From: Clostridiales bacterium
Lineage (GTDB): Bacteria; Bacillota; Clostridia; Christensenellales; Aristaeellaceae
Assembly (NCBI GenBank): GCA_012837965.1
Contig: DUQF01000017.1
Span: forward strand, 1-64,000
DNA: 64,000 bases
Direction of reading: 5' to 3'
Shown piece by piece: positions 53,282 through 61,192 of this stretch. How positions within the stretch are numbered: the first letter of the stretch is position 1; every line of letters begins with the position of its first letter. The position numbers and the translations under genes are program-made. The notes beneath the pieces were generated by a model. The model made no database searches and had not been told where the DNA came from. It was given only the letters and a program-made list of their open reading frames with translations.

Positions 53282-53586
53282 GCGAAGGTTCTGCTCCTGA
53301 CTTCATGAAACCGGGAAAAGAATCATGCCGTCAACAAGGTGAAGAAGATGGAAGCAGTATGCAATTTTCAAGCGATGTTTACTCAATCTGCGTCTCGCCA
53401 TGAAGAGAACACTGATGATGATATGGAATTATGTGAAAGTCCCTCCTAACGCGCAACACAACAGTTTGGCAATGACCAAGTACAGAGGGAAACGCTGGAA
53501 AAAGGACCAAACACTGCCTGATGCCATGGCTATCCCATAAACGCAGCCTAATCATTGCCTCCCTGACAAGTATTATCAAAACTCTT
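53282..53586. other. Gap with no recognisable gene
   Basis: About 305 bp between the gmk promoter and the racemase stop. A 46-residue plus-strand frame (53400-53540, no good ribosome site, Lys/Arg-rich end) and a 66-residue minus-strand frame are present, but neither shows a domain, signal peptide or ribosome site. No terminator hairpin with a T-run was found for the racemase gene. Treat as intergenic, possibly decayed coding DNA. Confidence 0.4.
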
Positions 53587-54252
53587 TTAAAGCTTCTGTC
53601 GCAGCAATTCTATGGCTCTATCTACCCCTGACTCCGGGCTTGAAAGAACCGGTTTCTTTATGTCATTTAAAACGGGCAATAAAATAATCATGCTCCCTTG
53701 AGCAAGAACAACCACATCGCATTCTTCAGCACATTGAATGACGGTATCTTTCACCAAAGCGTTATGTTTTGCTTGTCCTTCACGCATGAGCACATCAAGC
53801 GCACCGTTTACTAAATAAGGTATTACTTCCACTGGCTTGTTAGCTTTGACAGCCATATCTTTAATCAAATTGCAACTTGGCGTCACTGTTGACCCAACCG
53901 TCGCGACTACACCTATTCGTGTCCCCAGCTTGACCGCTTCCTCCGCCATGGGTTGGTCAATGCGCAAAACCGGAACATTTACCGTACGCGCGGCTATTTG
54001 CGCAGCTTCCCCAACGGACGAACATTGGTTCAAAATCAAATCTACACCAAGGGACGAAGCCGCGTCAAAGTATTTACACATCCTATTCACAATACCCGCA
54101 GTAATATGTCCGTTGGTACTCACTTCATGTAACAAGCTATCGTCTACTATGTTATAAACCTTAATATCCGGCGCCTTTTGCGCAAACATGGCATTTAGCT
54201 CTTTGTGACTCACCAGACTGGTTTGAACAATCGCGATTTTACTTTTCATCAT
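53587..54252 (-). CDS. Aspartate/glutamate racemase-family protein
   Basis: 221 residues, ATGATG start with ggaggaga upstream. LILNQCSSVGEAA keeps the first-site Cys region of Asp/Glu/hydantoin racemases. The second region reads VVVLAQGSMIILLP, where racemases have a Cys-Thr, so the usual second Cys is missing. This variant (LAQxSM) is common in a clade of uncharacterised members that may act as lyases or isomerases. It is followed by a transaldolase-like gene upstream on the same strand, 65 bp apart. Actual substrate unknown. Confidence 0.75.
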   Translation of the reverse strand: MMKSKIAIVQTSLVSHKELNAMFAQKAPDIKVYNIVDDSLLHEVSTNGHITAGIVNRMCKYFDAASSLGVDLILNQCSSVGEAAQIAARTVNVPVLRIDQPMAEEAVKLGTRIGVVATVGSTVTPSCNLIKDMAVKANKPVEVIPYLVNGALDVLMREGQAKHNALVKDTVIQCAEECDVVVLAQGSMIILLPVLNDIKKPVLSSPESGVDRAIELLRQKL

Positions 54253-54317
54253 AACTCTCCTCCGTTACTCCATTCATCTCAAAACCTCAAAGCGCCTCAG
54301 CGCCAAAGGATTCCCTG

Positions 54318-55358
54318 TTACGGCCGTCTGGAGCGAATTTCTGTCAGAGCCTTTTCCCAAGCGCTTTCAAACTGCGAGCGGAACAGAACAACCGGGCCAT
54401 ACGATTCGTATTCTTCAGGCGCTAAACCGCCCATGAAATAGGCTTTTCTAAAATCGGGTAACTTTACAATCAACTCGTCAATTACCGCAGTAGGTGTAGG
54501 GCTTAAAAAGCGTGACACCACAGGATAGTCGGCTTCCAAAAGCTTATCCGCGGTGCCGATCCAATTGATTGTAATCGCGCAGTCCCCGCCAACCATCTCG
54601 GTAAAATGATGAAGCCCTCTTGCGCCACCTCCAATGAAATGACAATCATACTTTTTGGCCTTGACAATTTCGTATGCCTTTTTCGCGACTGCTATACCGG
54701 CTTGCCACAAGACATCAGGCGAAATATCAATCTTGTCTTTTTCAACAGCGGTTTGTAAGTATTCATCAAAAATGCCGGTGATTACACTGTAATAAAGAGG
54801 AGCCGGATTCACCATGTTTCGGGTTGTCTTTTCGTACACTTCACATACGTCTATCACCTGTTGCAAGGCCATGCATTCCGTAGCGTTGATAGGAATATAT
54901 TCCTTGATAAGCGCTTCAATCGCCTGCAGTCCGCTCTCGACTACAGGTATTTTAACCATAATGTTTTCGCCCGCTTGACGGTTGAATCGGGCAAACTCCA
55001 GAATGGATTCGGCATCTTCCTGAAACGGATCTCCCTGAATGCTGACAAATCCATTTTTTCCATGACTCGCATCGTAAAGCGGCTTGAAAATCTTGGCGAC
55101 ATTCCCTATCAACTCACGCTGCAGGATGACAAGCGCCATATTGTCATCAGATTCGGTCGCAAGGATAGGTGACAACAACTCATCTACATACGCCTTCTCC
55201 TCAGCGTCATTCATCATTTTCCATACATAAGAAGGGTTCTGTGTGCATCCAATCGCTCCGGCGCTGATGGCTTGTGACGCCTGAGCGCGGGTCACATTGT
55301 TAATCCAAAAACGTGTCGCTGTCTGCTCGTGTACTCTTTGGAAATACTGTTTTTTCAT
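54318..55358 (-). CDS. Transaldolase-family protein
   Basis: 346 residues from the ATG at 55358, which follows taggagtga; longer in-frame starts lack a ribosome site. RFWINNVTRAQASQAISAGAIGCTQNP opens the barrel with the DxxxNPS-like start changed. ENIMVKIPVVESGLQAIEAL carries the Schiff-base Lys stretch, and INATECMALQQVIDVCEVYEKT and GARGLHHFTEMVGGD follow. It differs from housekeeping TalA/Tal. It is probably a sugar-specific aldolase of the family, paired with the racemase-like gene in a small catabolic operon. Function inferred. Confidence 0.78.
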   Translation of the reverse strand: MKKQYFQRVHEQTATRFWINNVTRAQASQAISAGAIGCTQNPSYVWKMMNDAEEKAYVDELLSPILATESDDNMALVILQRELIGNVAKIFKPLYDASHGKNGFVSIQGDPFQEDAESILEFARFNRQAGENIMVKIPVVESGLQAIEALIKEYIPINATECMALQQVIDVCEVYEKTTRNMVNPAPLYYSVITGIFDEYLQTAVEKDKIDISPDVLWQAGIAVAKKAYEIVKAKKYDCHFIGGGARGLHHFTEMVGGDCAITINWIGTADKLLEADYPVVSRFLSPTPTAVIDELIVKLPDFRKAYFMGGLAPEEYESYGPVVLFRSQFESAWEKALTEIRSRRP

Positions 55359-55439
55359 TTTTCTCACTCCTATATCAAAAATATTCCAAACAATATGTTT
55401 TGTTGTTTGCTCCACACCTGAAAACAACCATTTCTTACT

Positions 55440-55471
55440 ATGTTCACTGAACATTGCTTATTTTGAGTATA
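55440..55471 (-). promoter_or_regulatory. Operator-like palindrome beside a -10 box of the transaldolase operon
   Basis: Minus strand: -10 TATACT at 55471-55466 with only a weak -35. Immediately downstream lies the perfect 15-bp palindrome ATGTTCA-C-TGAACAT (55440-55454), where transcription would start. It is about 82 bp before the transaldolase ATG. This placement is typical of a repressor site. The regulator is unknown; no regulator gene is adjacent. Confidence 0.45.
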
Positions 55472-55681
55472 AAACCGCTAAGCATCCCTTGCCCAACTGG
55501 CCAAGAGTTTCAACAAATCCACATTTGTAAAAGCAGGCACGAAAGTATGCTGCCGCTTTTATTTCATGCCAAAAGCTTCTATAATGATAGATAAGTCAAG
55601 AATTATATTGCAAGGGTATTTTGTGTTTTTTTTGTTTTTGACTTCTCTACAATAAAAGCGGAGCAAAAACAAACTTCAGAA

Positions 55682-55739
55682 TTGACATTCCCCAAAATAT
55701 ATCCTATAATTTTACGGTAAGTTGTCTCATGTCGGACAA
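55682..55739 (+). promoter_or_regulatory. Consensus promoter and TTGTC-N8-GACAA repeat
   Basis: Plus strand: TTGACA (55682-55687), a 17-bp spacer and TATAAT (55705-55710), both hexamers exact consensus. An inverted repeat TTGTC/GACAA (55722-55726 and 55735-55739) begins about 11 bp after the -10, over the expected start. It precedes the C_GCAxxG_C_C/FMN protein. A redox-responsive repressor is plausible but not shown. Confidence 0.75.
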
Positions 55740-55771
55740 ATATACACAAATAACATTAGGAGGAATATATT

Positions 55772-56725
55772 TTGAAGAACATTGAACAAACCCGCCGCGA
55801 TTTTCTGCGCTTGGCAGGCAAAGGCGTTGTAGGCGCAGCCGCCCTGTCTTGCGTTCCCTCGGTGCTCAATCCCGTGATCGCAGAAACCATCGAAGCTCCC
55901 GGCTATCCCCTGGAGTACAAACAGCTTGACCCCCAAAAGGTTTTGGAAGAAGGCTACAAGCGCCTGTACACCCACGGCGGCTGCGGCGGCGGCGCTTTTT
56001 CCGCCATCGTTGACCTGATGGGCGAAGAGTACGGCTATCCCTACAACCAGTATGACGGCCGCGTGTTTGCCCACGCTGCCGCTGGATACGGCATCGGCGC
56101 CCTTTGCGGCTCCTTGGTCGGCGCCTGCGCTGCCATCGGCGTGTTCTGTGAACCCGCGGACGCCCGTGCCCTGCGCGATGACCTGTTTACCTGGTACAAA
56201 CAGCATGCTTTCCCCGGCTATCAGCCTGAGTTCAAGGCCGAAACCACCGTTTCCGGTTCTGTCCAGTGCGCCGATTCCGTCGGCATCTTCATGAAGCAGG
56301 CCAACCTGCAAATGGGCGATCCCCCCCGTGTTGCTCGCTGCGCAGCCGTGACCGGCGAAACCGCCGCCAAGGCCGTTGAGCTGCTCAACAAACACTTCGG
56401 CTTCACCGACAGCGTTGTAATTCTTGACAATCCTGACCTGCAGGGCGAAGAAACTCCCTTGGCCGAAAACGAGTATATCGGCGTTGGCACAAGCCCCCGC
56501 GGTGATATACGCGTAAAGGTCACCATGGATGGCGACAAGATTGCCAACATTGAAGTGCTCAGCCACAACGAAACCCCCAACTTTTTCGAACCCGCCCTTG
56601 ATACGCTGCCCGCAGCCGTCATCGCGGCCCAGTCAACTGAAGTAGACACGGTTACCAATTCCACTCAAACATCTGAAGCCTTCTTAGCTGCCGTCAACGA
56701 CGCGCTGAGCAAGGTGAAAAAGTAA
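55772..56725 (+). CDS. Tat-exported C_GCAxxG_C_C/FMN-binding fusion protein
   Basis: 317 residues, TTG start with taggagga 8 nt before. The twin-arginine motif TRRDFLRLAGKG (7-18) plus a hydrophobic stretch to about 35 marks Tat export. Residues about 48-195 match the C_GCAxxG_C_C redox family: C71 in THGGCGGGAF, GIGALCGSLVGACAAIG (C112, C119) and C126, with C166 and C190. Residues about 233-317 form an FMN_bind domain: GVGTSPRGDIRVKVTMDG and DTVTNSTQTSEAF, where the usual SGAT flavinylation site reads NSTQT and keeps a Thr at 297 or 300. A redox role outside the cell is likely, with cofactor acceptance by ApbE-type flavinylation uncertain. Terminator follows. Confidence 0.8.
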   Translation: MKNIEQTRRDFLRLAGKGVVGAAALSCVPSVLNPVIAETIEAPGYPLEYKQLDPQKVLEEGYKRLYTHGGCGGGAFSAIVDLMGEEYGYPYNQYDGRVFAHAAAGYGIGALCGSLVGACAAIGVFCEPADARALRDDLFTWYKQHAFPGYQPEFKAETTVSGSVQCADSVGIFMKQANLQMGDPPRVARCAAVTGETAAKAVELLNKHFGFTDSVVILDNPDLQGEETPLAENEYIGVGTSPRGDIRVKVTMDGDKIANIEVLSHNETPNFFEPALDTLPAAVIAAQSTEVDTVTNSTQTSEAFLAAVNDALSKVKK

Positions 56726-56745
56726 TTCCACTTTAAAACTTAAAC

Positions 56746-56775
56746 AAAAGAGCTCCGTTTAAGCGGGGCTCTTTT
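56746..56775 (+). terminator. Intrinsic terminator after the C_GCAxxG_C_C/FMN gene
   Basis: The AAAGAGC(T)CCG arm pairs with CGGGGCTCTTT across a TTTAAG loop, then T5. It lies 20 bp after the stop of the upstream gene. Confidence 0.8.
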
Positions 56776-56807
56776 TCATAAACATATTGCAGTCCTTGGT
56801 CCGAAGA

Positions 56808-56837
56808 TTGACTAAAAGCAATTTAAACGGGTATACT
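56808..56837 (+). promoter_or_regulatory. Promoter of the small-peptide/rubrerythrin unit
   Basis: TTGACT (56808-56813), an 18-bp spacer and TATACT (56832-56837). Transcription would start near 56844, about 35 bp before the small peptide ATG. Confidence 0.65.
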
Positions 56838-56878
56838 GCCTATGGAGTGTGATGAAAGTCTGAAGGAGCCTGTGAGCG

Positions 56879-56992
56879 ATGAAATTTGGTAAGCGTACCG
56901 AACGAAATAAAAAGCTAATGCGCATCATTTGCGCAATACTGGCTTTGCTCATTGCCGCCGGCACCCTCTCGACACTTTTCTATTATCTTTAG
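56879..56992 (+). CDS. 37-residue membrane peptide upstream of rubrerythrin
   Basis: ATG at 56879 with gaaggagc 11 nt upstream. The basic N-terminus MKFGKRTERNKKLMR (1-15) is followed by a membrane helix IICAILALLIAAGTLSTLFYYL (16-37). Size and shape recall the Prli42/DUF4044-type small membrane peptides, but identity is not shown. It ends 16 bp before the rubrerythrin ATG and shares its promoter. Confidence 0.6.
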   Translation: MKFGKRTERNKKLMRIICAILALLIAAGTLSTLFYYL

Positions 56993-57008
56993 GCATTAGG
57001 AGGAACAA

Positions 57009-57560
57009 ATGAAACTTAAAGGAAGCAAAACCGAACAAAACCTGTGGACAGCCTTCGCCGGCGAAAGCCAAGCCCGCACCAAGTACGACTTTTTCGCGTC
57101 TGCCGCCAAAAAGGAAGGCTACGAGCAGATTTCCGCTATCTTTGCCCAAACCGCCCTGAACGAAAAAGAACATGCCAAGCTTTGGCTGCGTGCCTTAAGC
57201 GGTTTTAAAGAAGGCAAGACCGAAGGCGACACCCTGCAAAACCTCAAAGACGCCGCCGCCGGCGAAAACTACGAGTGGACCGAAATGTACGCCGAGTTTG
57301 CCAAGGTTGCCCGTGAAGAAGGCTTTGATGAGATTGCCCGCCAGTTTGAAATGGTTGCCAAGGTGGAAGAAGAACACGAAATTCGCTACAACACCTTAGC
57401 CGCCCACATTGAGGACGGCTCCACCTTCAAGGCCGAGGAGTCCATCCTGTGGCATTGCCGTAACTGCGGCTTCATCCATGAAGGCAAAGAGGCCCCCGAA
57501 GAGTGTCCCGCCTGCGCCCATCCCCGCGCCCATTTTGAGCGCATGGCCAAAAACTATTAA
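57009..57560 (+). CDS. rbr: Rubrerythrin
   Basis: Non-haem di-iron peroxidase of anaerobes. 183 residues. The ferritin-like part has [16 protein letters not shown] (ExxxxxxY), [23 protein letters not shown] (second EExxH) and a C-terminal rubredoxin-like [20 protein letters not shown] (CxxC-x12-CxxC). It reduces hydrogen peroxide using NADH through rubredoxin. Tight ribosome site taggagga. Its neighbours, an exported FMN/Cys redox protein and a small membrane peptide, point to an oxidative-stress unit. Confidence 0.97.
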   Translation: MKLKGSKTEQNLWTAFAGESQARTKYDFFASAAKKEGYEQISAIFAQTALNEKEHAKLWLRALSGFKEGKTEGDTLQNLKDAAAGENYEWTEMYAEFAKVAREEGFDEIARQFEMVAKVEEEHEIRYNTLAAHIEDGSTFKAEESILWHCRNCGFIHEGKEAPEECPACAHPRAHFERMAKNY

Positions 57561-57581
57561 GCAAGACCTTTACAACAACTT

Positions 57582-57613
57582 AAACGCCCCGCAAAAAAGC
57601 GGGGCGTTTGTTT
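57582..57613. terminator. Intrinsic terminator between rubrerythrin and the NlpC/P60-like gene
   Basis: A perfect 11-bp stem AAACGCCCCGC/GCGGGGCGTTT (57582-57592 with 57599-57609) and an A6 loop, then T-rich. It can serve both converging genes, whose stops are 22 bp and 11 bp away. Confidence 0.88.
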
Positions 57614-57623
57614 GTTACCGCGA

Positions 57624-58511
57624 TTATAAACCCGTTTGGCGGAACCAGCAATAGCTGCTCACCACCCCTAAATCGAAAATGGTCATCACCTGACCGTTGC
57701 CCGGCAGCTTAAAGTAAGAAAAATTGCTAAGCTGCACACGCTCGTGGAAGGGGGCGGCTTCCAGCGGAACGCCAATGATGGATACATGAACGCCGCCGTC
57801 GGTGGTATTGCATCTGGAAAACTCGGGATTTTCGGCAATAAAATTACTAAACCTTTCTCCAAAAACCGGGCTGGTACCACAGTGAGCAACCAGGGGATAA
57901 TCCAGATAATCAGCCAACAGGGGGGCTTCTTTCTTTGTAAAGCTGTAATCCCGCAAGGTGCCGATAAACATTAATATATGGCGGGAACCGTTGCGATAAA
58001 CAATATAAAAATCGCCAACCTGAAGGTGCTGCGCGACCACGCTCCAGTCCGGCATGGGTTTTTTAACATTGCTGTTGGAAGTAAACACATAGTTGCGGCC
58101 GTACTTGCCATAGTTTGTAAGCGCGCTTGAGAGCGGCGGCACTTCCTCCAAGCCGTTTGATTCACAAATCCAATCGGCATAGCCCGCGCAGTCAAAGCCA
58201 AGAATATAGAGCTTGCCCGCCTTAAAAAAGCTGGTTGTTTCCAAGCTGTTTGCCCGACTGTAGTTGGGATAATTGGCCATCATTCTATCATAACTCTGTC
58301 CGCCATAAAAATAGGGAACGCCCAAGGGAAAGACCGCTTGGATATTAGAGCCCGTCAGCAAATTATACCTTTCAAGGAACATATTGCCCTGTTCCAACAT
58401 GGAAAGCGCTTTATCCAGCATGGGATTTTTCTGAACAAGAGCTTGCGCGCTTACCGAAACAAGGCATAAAATCACTAAAAAAAGAAGAAAGCAACAACGT
58501 AATTTTTTCAT
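57624..58511 (-). CDS. Secreted NlpC/P60-like peptidase domain protein
   Basis: 295 residues. The signal peptide MKKLRCCFLLFLVILCLVSVSAQA is followed by a mature part with a Cys-His arrangement of NlpC/P60-type folds: LGFDCAGYADWICESNG (C108) and later GSRHILMFIGTL (H178). The wall-hydrolase signature [G]xxFDCSGL is close (FDCAGY). There is no cell-wall-binding repeat. Probably hydrolyses peptide bonds in peptidoglycan stems, or is a related amidase. Alone on the minus strand with a divergent amidase gene upstream. Likely but unproven. Confidence 0.7.
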   Translation of the reverse strand: MKKLRCCFLLFLVILCLVSVSAQALVQKNPMLDKALSMLEQGNMFLERYNLLTGSNIQAVFPLGVPYFYGGQSYDRMMANYPNYSRANSLETTSFFKAGKLYILGFDCAGYADWICESNGLEEVPPLSSALTNYGKYGRNYVFTSNSNVKKPMPDWSVVAQHLQVGDFYIVYRNGSRHILMFIGTLRDYSFTKKEAPLLADYLDYPLVAHCGTSPVFGERFSNFIAENPEFSRCNTTDGGVHVSIIGVPLEAAPFHERVQLSNFSYFKLPGNGQVMTIFDLGVVSSYCWFRQTGL

Positions 58512-58571
58512 AAAAATACCGCCTTTCTTTATCGCGCCCAGTGTGTCAGGTCATGAAAGGTTCGTCAACGC

Positions 58572-58600
58572 TTGCCCTGACGCAATTTGTCATCTATAAT
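58572..58600 (+). promoter_or_regulatory. Promoter of the amidase operon
   Basis: TTGCCC (58572-58577), a 17-bp spacer and TATAAT (58595-58600). Transcription would start near 58607, 26 bp before the ATG. On the other strand a TTGACG at 58568-58563 may start the 58511 gene, but its -10 is poor. Confidence 0.6.
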
Positions 58601-58632
58601 TACTGGGAAGAAAAATAAACTTGGAGGGTTTT

Positions 58633-59991
58633 ATGCGAAAAAGATATATCCTTATCCCAACCGTCGCTTTGATTGCTTTGCTTTCTTTGGCGTTTGTTGG
58701 CATCTCAGAGATAAATAACCTATATTTAGATAAGCGTTTTATTCAATCTGTGGAGCTTAGCCCCTGCGTAGGGGGCGTGCAATACACCATTTGGGCGCCC
58801 GAGTATGAATATCTTTCGATGACTTATTCAACCAGAGACGAAAGCGGTCATATGGTGATGAAAGGTATCAACGGACTGTTCGGCGGCATATTGCCCCTTA
58901 GATACACAGCCGGCAACAAGAACCTTTCCTTTGAAATTCTCACCCCCATGCAGCGGAAAATAGCTTCCGGTAAATTGCCCCTAAGCTTCCCCGAGGTTGC
59001 CAAAGTTTTGCCCCAAAAAGGAGCGGCCCGCAAAATCAGCGACCTTGAGTTAAAAGCGAACGTCAACAGTGTATCCTTTTCTTTTTCCGCCCCGGGACAT
59101 ACGCAGGCAGTACTGAGCTTCCGCTCCGTTATGCAAAAGGGAAAAACCGTTATTCAATCGGACGGGGAAGGACAGTTTTCCGGAGAAATTCAACTGCCCT
59201 TAGCCTACGCCTCTGATTTAATCACTGTAAAAATCCATTCCCTGAAAAATAATTCTCTGCTGGGAGAAAAAGCGGTCAGGCTCGCCTTTGCGGAATTTAC
59301 CCTGAATGAACCCAACCCTCAAGGCCCGCTTTGGGGTGTGAAAGTATGCATGGACCCCGGTCACCAAGCGCAAAGCGCCAATGTGAAAAAAGTTTATCAT
59401 ATGCCCGGCAGCAATAAAAAGGTAAAAGGCGGCAGCGTCGGCATGGCTCAAGGCTGCGTTACCCTGCGCAAAGAGTCCGTTGTGGCGCTGGAAATTTCCT
59501 ACCGCGCCGCTATCAAGCTGCAAGCATTGGGAGCAGAGGTCATCATGACACGCACGGTCGAAGACACTTGCGTATCCAACATGGAACGGGCGGAGATTGC
59601 GAACAGCAACGAAGCCGATTACTTCATCCGTGTTCACCTGAATATGTTTGAAAACAAAAATACGCACGCCGTTTATGTCTACTGTCCCCGAAACAGCCCT
59701 TACGCCAAAGAAGCGGCGGACAAGGAAACTTACAATTTACTCGCCGAAGCCCTGCTTGAAGAATATATGCTGGCAACCGGCGCCGCTCCAGGATACACCC
59801 GTTTTTCCGACAAGTTTGTCGGCAATAACTGGGCAAAAATGCCTGCCTTTCTTGTTGAAACGGCCAATATGTCCACGCCCTCGGATGACCTCTTATCCTC
59901 CCAACCCTCTTATCAGGAAAAAATGGCCGAAGGCATCGCCAACGGGGTGCTGAAAATGTGGCAAATTACCCAGAACGCAGGGAGGGATTGA
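58633..59991 (+). CDS. Secreted N-acetylmuramoyl-L-alanine amidase (Amidase_3)
   Basis: 452 residues from the ATG at 58633 (ggaggg upstream; TTG 12 bp earlier overlaps it). N-terminal membrane anchor (about 5-25). Residues 30-225 form two beta-domains of unknown type. The amidase domain (about 235-450) has VCMDPGHQAQS (H244), LRKESVVALEIS (E281), RVHLNMFE (H335) and FLVETANMS (E409), the zinc ligands and catalytic Glu of the family. It cuts the bond between muramic acid and L-Ala. A serine-hydrolase gene follows 4 bp later. Confidence 0.9.
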   Translation: MRKRYILIPTVALIALLSLAFVGISEINNLYLDKRFIQSVELSPCVGGVQYTIWAPEYEYLSMTYSTRDESGHMVMKGINGLFGGILPLRYTAGNKNLSFEILTPMQRKIASGKLPLSFPEVAKVLPQKGAARKISDLELKANVNSVSFSFSAPGHTQAVLSFRSVMQKGKTVIQSDGEGQFSGEIQLPLAYASDLITVKIHSLKNNSLLGEKAVRLAFAEFTLNEPNPQGPLWGVKVCMDPGHQAQSANVKKVYHMPGSNKKVKGGSVGMAQGCVTLRKESVVALEISYRAAIKLQALGAEVIMTRTVEDTCVSNMERAEIANSNEADYFIRVHLNMFENKNTHAVYVYCPRNSPYAKEAADKETYNLLAEALLEEYMLATGAAPGYTRFSDKFVGNNWAKMPAFLVETANMSTPSDDLLSSQPSYQEKMAEGIANGVLKMWQITQNAGRD

Positions 59992-59994
59992 GCA

Positions 59995-61125
59995 ATGACA
60001 AAGCGCCTTCTTGTCCTGCTTGTCTGCCTATGCTTGCTGCCCCTGCAAGGACTTTGCGCTATTGACGCAGAAGAAATGCACCGCCGTTTTGCCCAAAACA
60101 GAACGGTCGGCGGGGCGGCTATCGTGTCCCTGCGCGGCAAGCCCGTGTTCTCCTATGCTTATGGCTTTAAGGACGCGCAAAAGCGCAATCCCGTTACCCT
60201 GGACACCTGTTTTCGCATCGCCTCCGTTACGAAATTAGTCACTGCTGTTGGCGTCATACAGCTGTGTGAAAAGTACGAGGTAAACCTTGACGCGCCGGTA
60301 AACGCCTATCTTGGCTACAACGTGTCAAACCCCGCCTATCCTAAAGCGCCTATTACCCTGCGGCAAATCCTCACACATACCACCGGCTTCGCGACAAGAA
60401 ACACCTACCACCCCGCTTGGGAAAAGATTGGAAAAAACAACAATCTTTTTATCAAAAACGTCGCCCCCGGGACAAAATATCACTACTCCAACCTGAACGG
60501 CAGCCTCCTTGCCCCTTTCATTGAGAATATGAGCGGACAAAGCATTAACTCTTATATGGCGCAAAATGTTTTCCTGCCGCTGAAAATGAACGCCGCCTAC
60601 CACCCCGCCCTGCTTCAGGATACGTCCGATATCTCGAGCCAGCTGTATAAAGACGGAACCAACCTGATAACCGCCAAAAGGGCGCTGGAATCTATTGATA
60701 AGTATGACGATACTTGCAATCCCCAGGCGCACACCGACTACTCCGTCGGTCAGCTTTATATCAGCGCCAACGCCTTGGACCGCCTGATGGCAATGTTTGT
60801 TTTGGGCGGCAAAGTAAATGAACACCAAATCTTATCCGAAGAAACCGTTGAGTTCATGCTTACCAGCCAAAATTTTCCGGGCAGCTCCGTCCAAGCACAA
60901 TCACCTTATACCCTTGGCCTTGATCGGGTTTTTGACCTGCCCGGCGGCACTTGGTACGGGCACCAAGGCAGAAAAGAGGGGTTGTGTTCCAATGCCTATT
61001 TCCAACCGGAAACCGGTCTGTCGGTCGTGGTCATCGCTAACGGCTCCGCGCCCAAGCTGCGAAATAACGTTTCCACCTTGGCTCTTTGGTTAATGGAGCA
61101 AGCCCAGGAATATCTTGTGCCTTAA
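59995..61125 (+). CDS. Secreted serine hydrolase, class C beta-lactamase-like fold
   Basis: 376 residues. Signal peptide MTKRLLVLLVCLCLLPLQGLCA. The catalytic pair is SVTK (S77-K80), the Tyr motif is HYSNLNG (Y164-S165-N166) and a late HQGRKEG replaces the K(T/S)G box. These are the marks of the class C beta-lactamase/DD-carboxypeptidase/esterase superfamily. Four bp after the amidase gene, so both are made together. DD-peptidase or esterase activity on the wall is the best guess; a true beta-lactamase is less likely. Confidence 0.88.
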   Translation: MTKRLLVLLVCLCLLPLQGLCAIDAEEMHRRFAQNRTVGGAAIVSLRGKPVFSYAYGFKDAQKRNPVTLDTCFRIASVTKLVTAVGVIQLCEKYEVNLDAPVNAYLGYNVSNPAYPKAPITLRQILTHTTGFATRNTYHPAWEKIGKNNNLFIKNVAPGTKYHYSNLNGSLLAPFIENMSGQSINSYMAQNVFLPLKMNAAYHPALLQDTSDISSQLYKDGTNLITAKRALESIDKYDDTCNPQAHTDYSVGQLYISANALDRLMAMFVLGGKVNEHQILSEETVEFMLTSQNFPGSSVQAQSPYTLGLDRVFDLPGGTWYGHQGRKEGLCSNAYFQPETGLSVVVIANGSAPKLRNNVSTLALWLMEQAQEYLVP

Positions 61126-61141
61126 AGGTATCTCTTCGTTC

Positions 61142-61180
61142 AAAACACCCCTGAAGACTTCAAAGCTTCAGGGGTGTTTT
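61142..61180. terminator. Bidirectional intrinsic terminator
   Basis: A 15-bp perfect stem (61142-61156 with 61166-61180, AAAACACCCCTGAAG and its complement) and a 9-nt loop, with A-rich and T-rich ends. Serves the converging serine-hydrolase and queT ends. Confidence 0.9.
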
Positions 61181-61192
61181 CGTTATCGCTTG

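Noticed and set aside
53400-53540. 46-residue plus-strand frame in the gap before the racemase gene
   Set aside because: No ribosome site, no domain or membrane helix, and no recognised family; kept as intergenic.
55727-56566. Minus-strand frame of 279 codons
   Set aside because: Antisense shadow of the Tat-exported redox protein, Gly/Ala/Val-rich as expected from reversed GC-rich codons.
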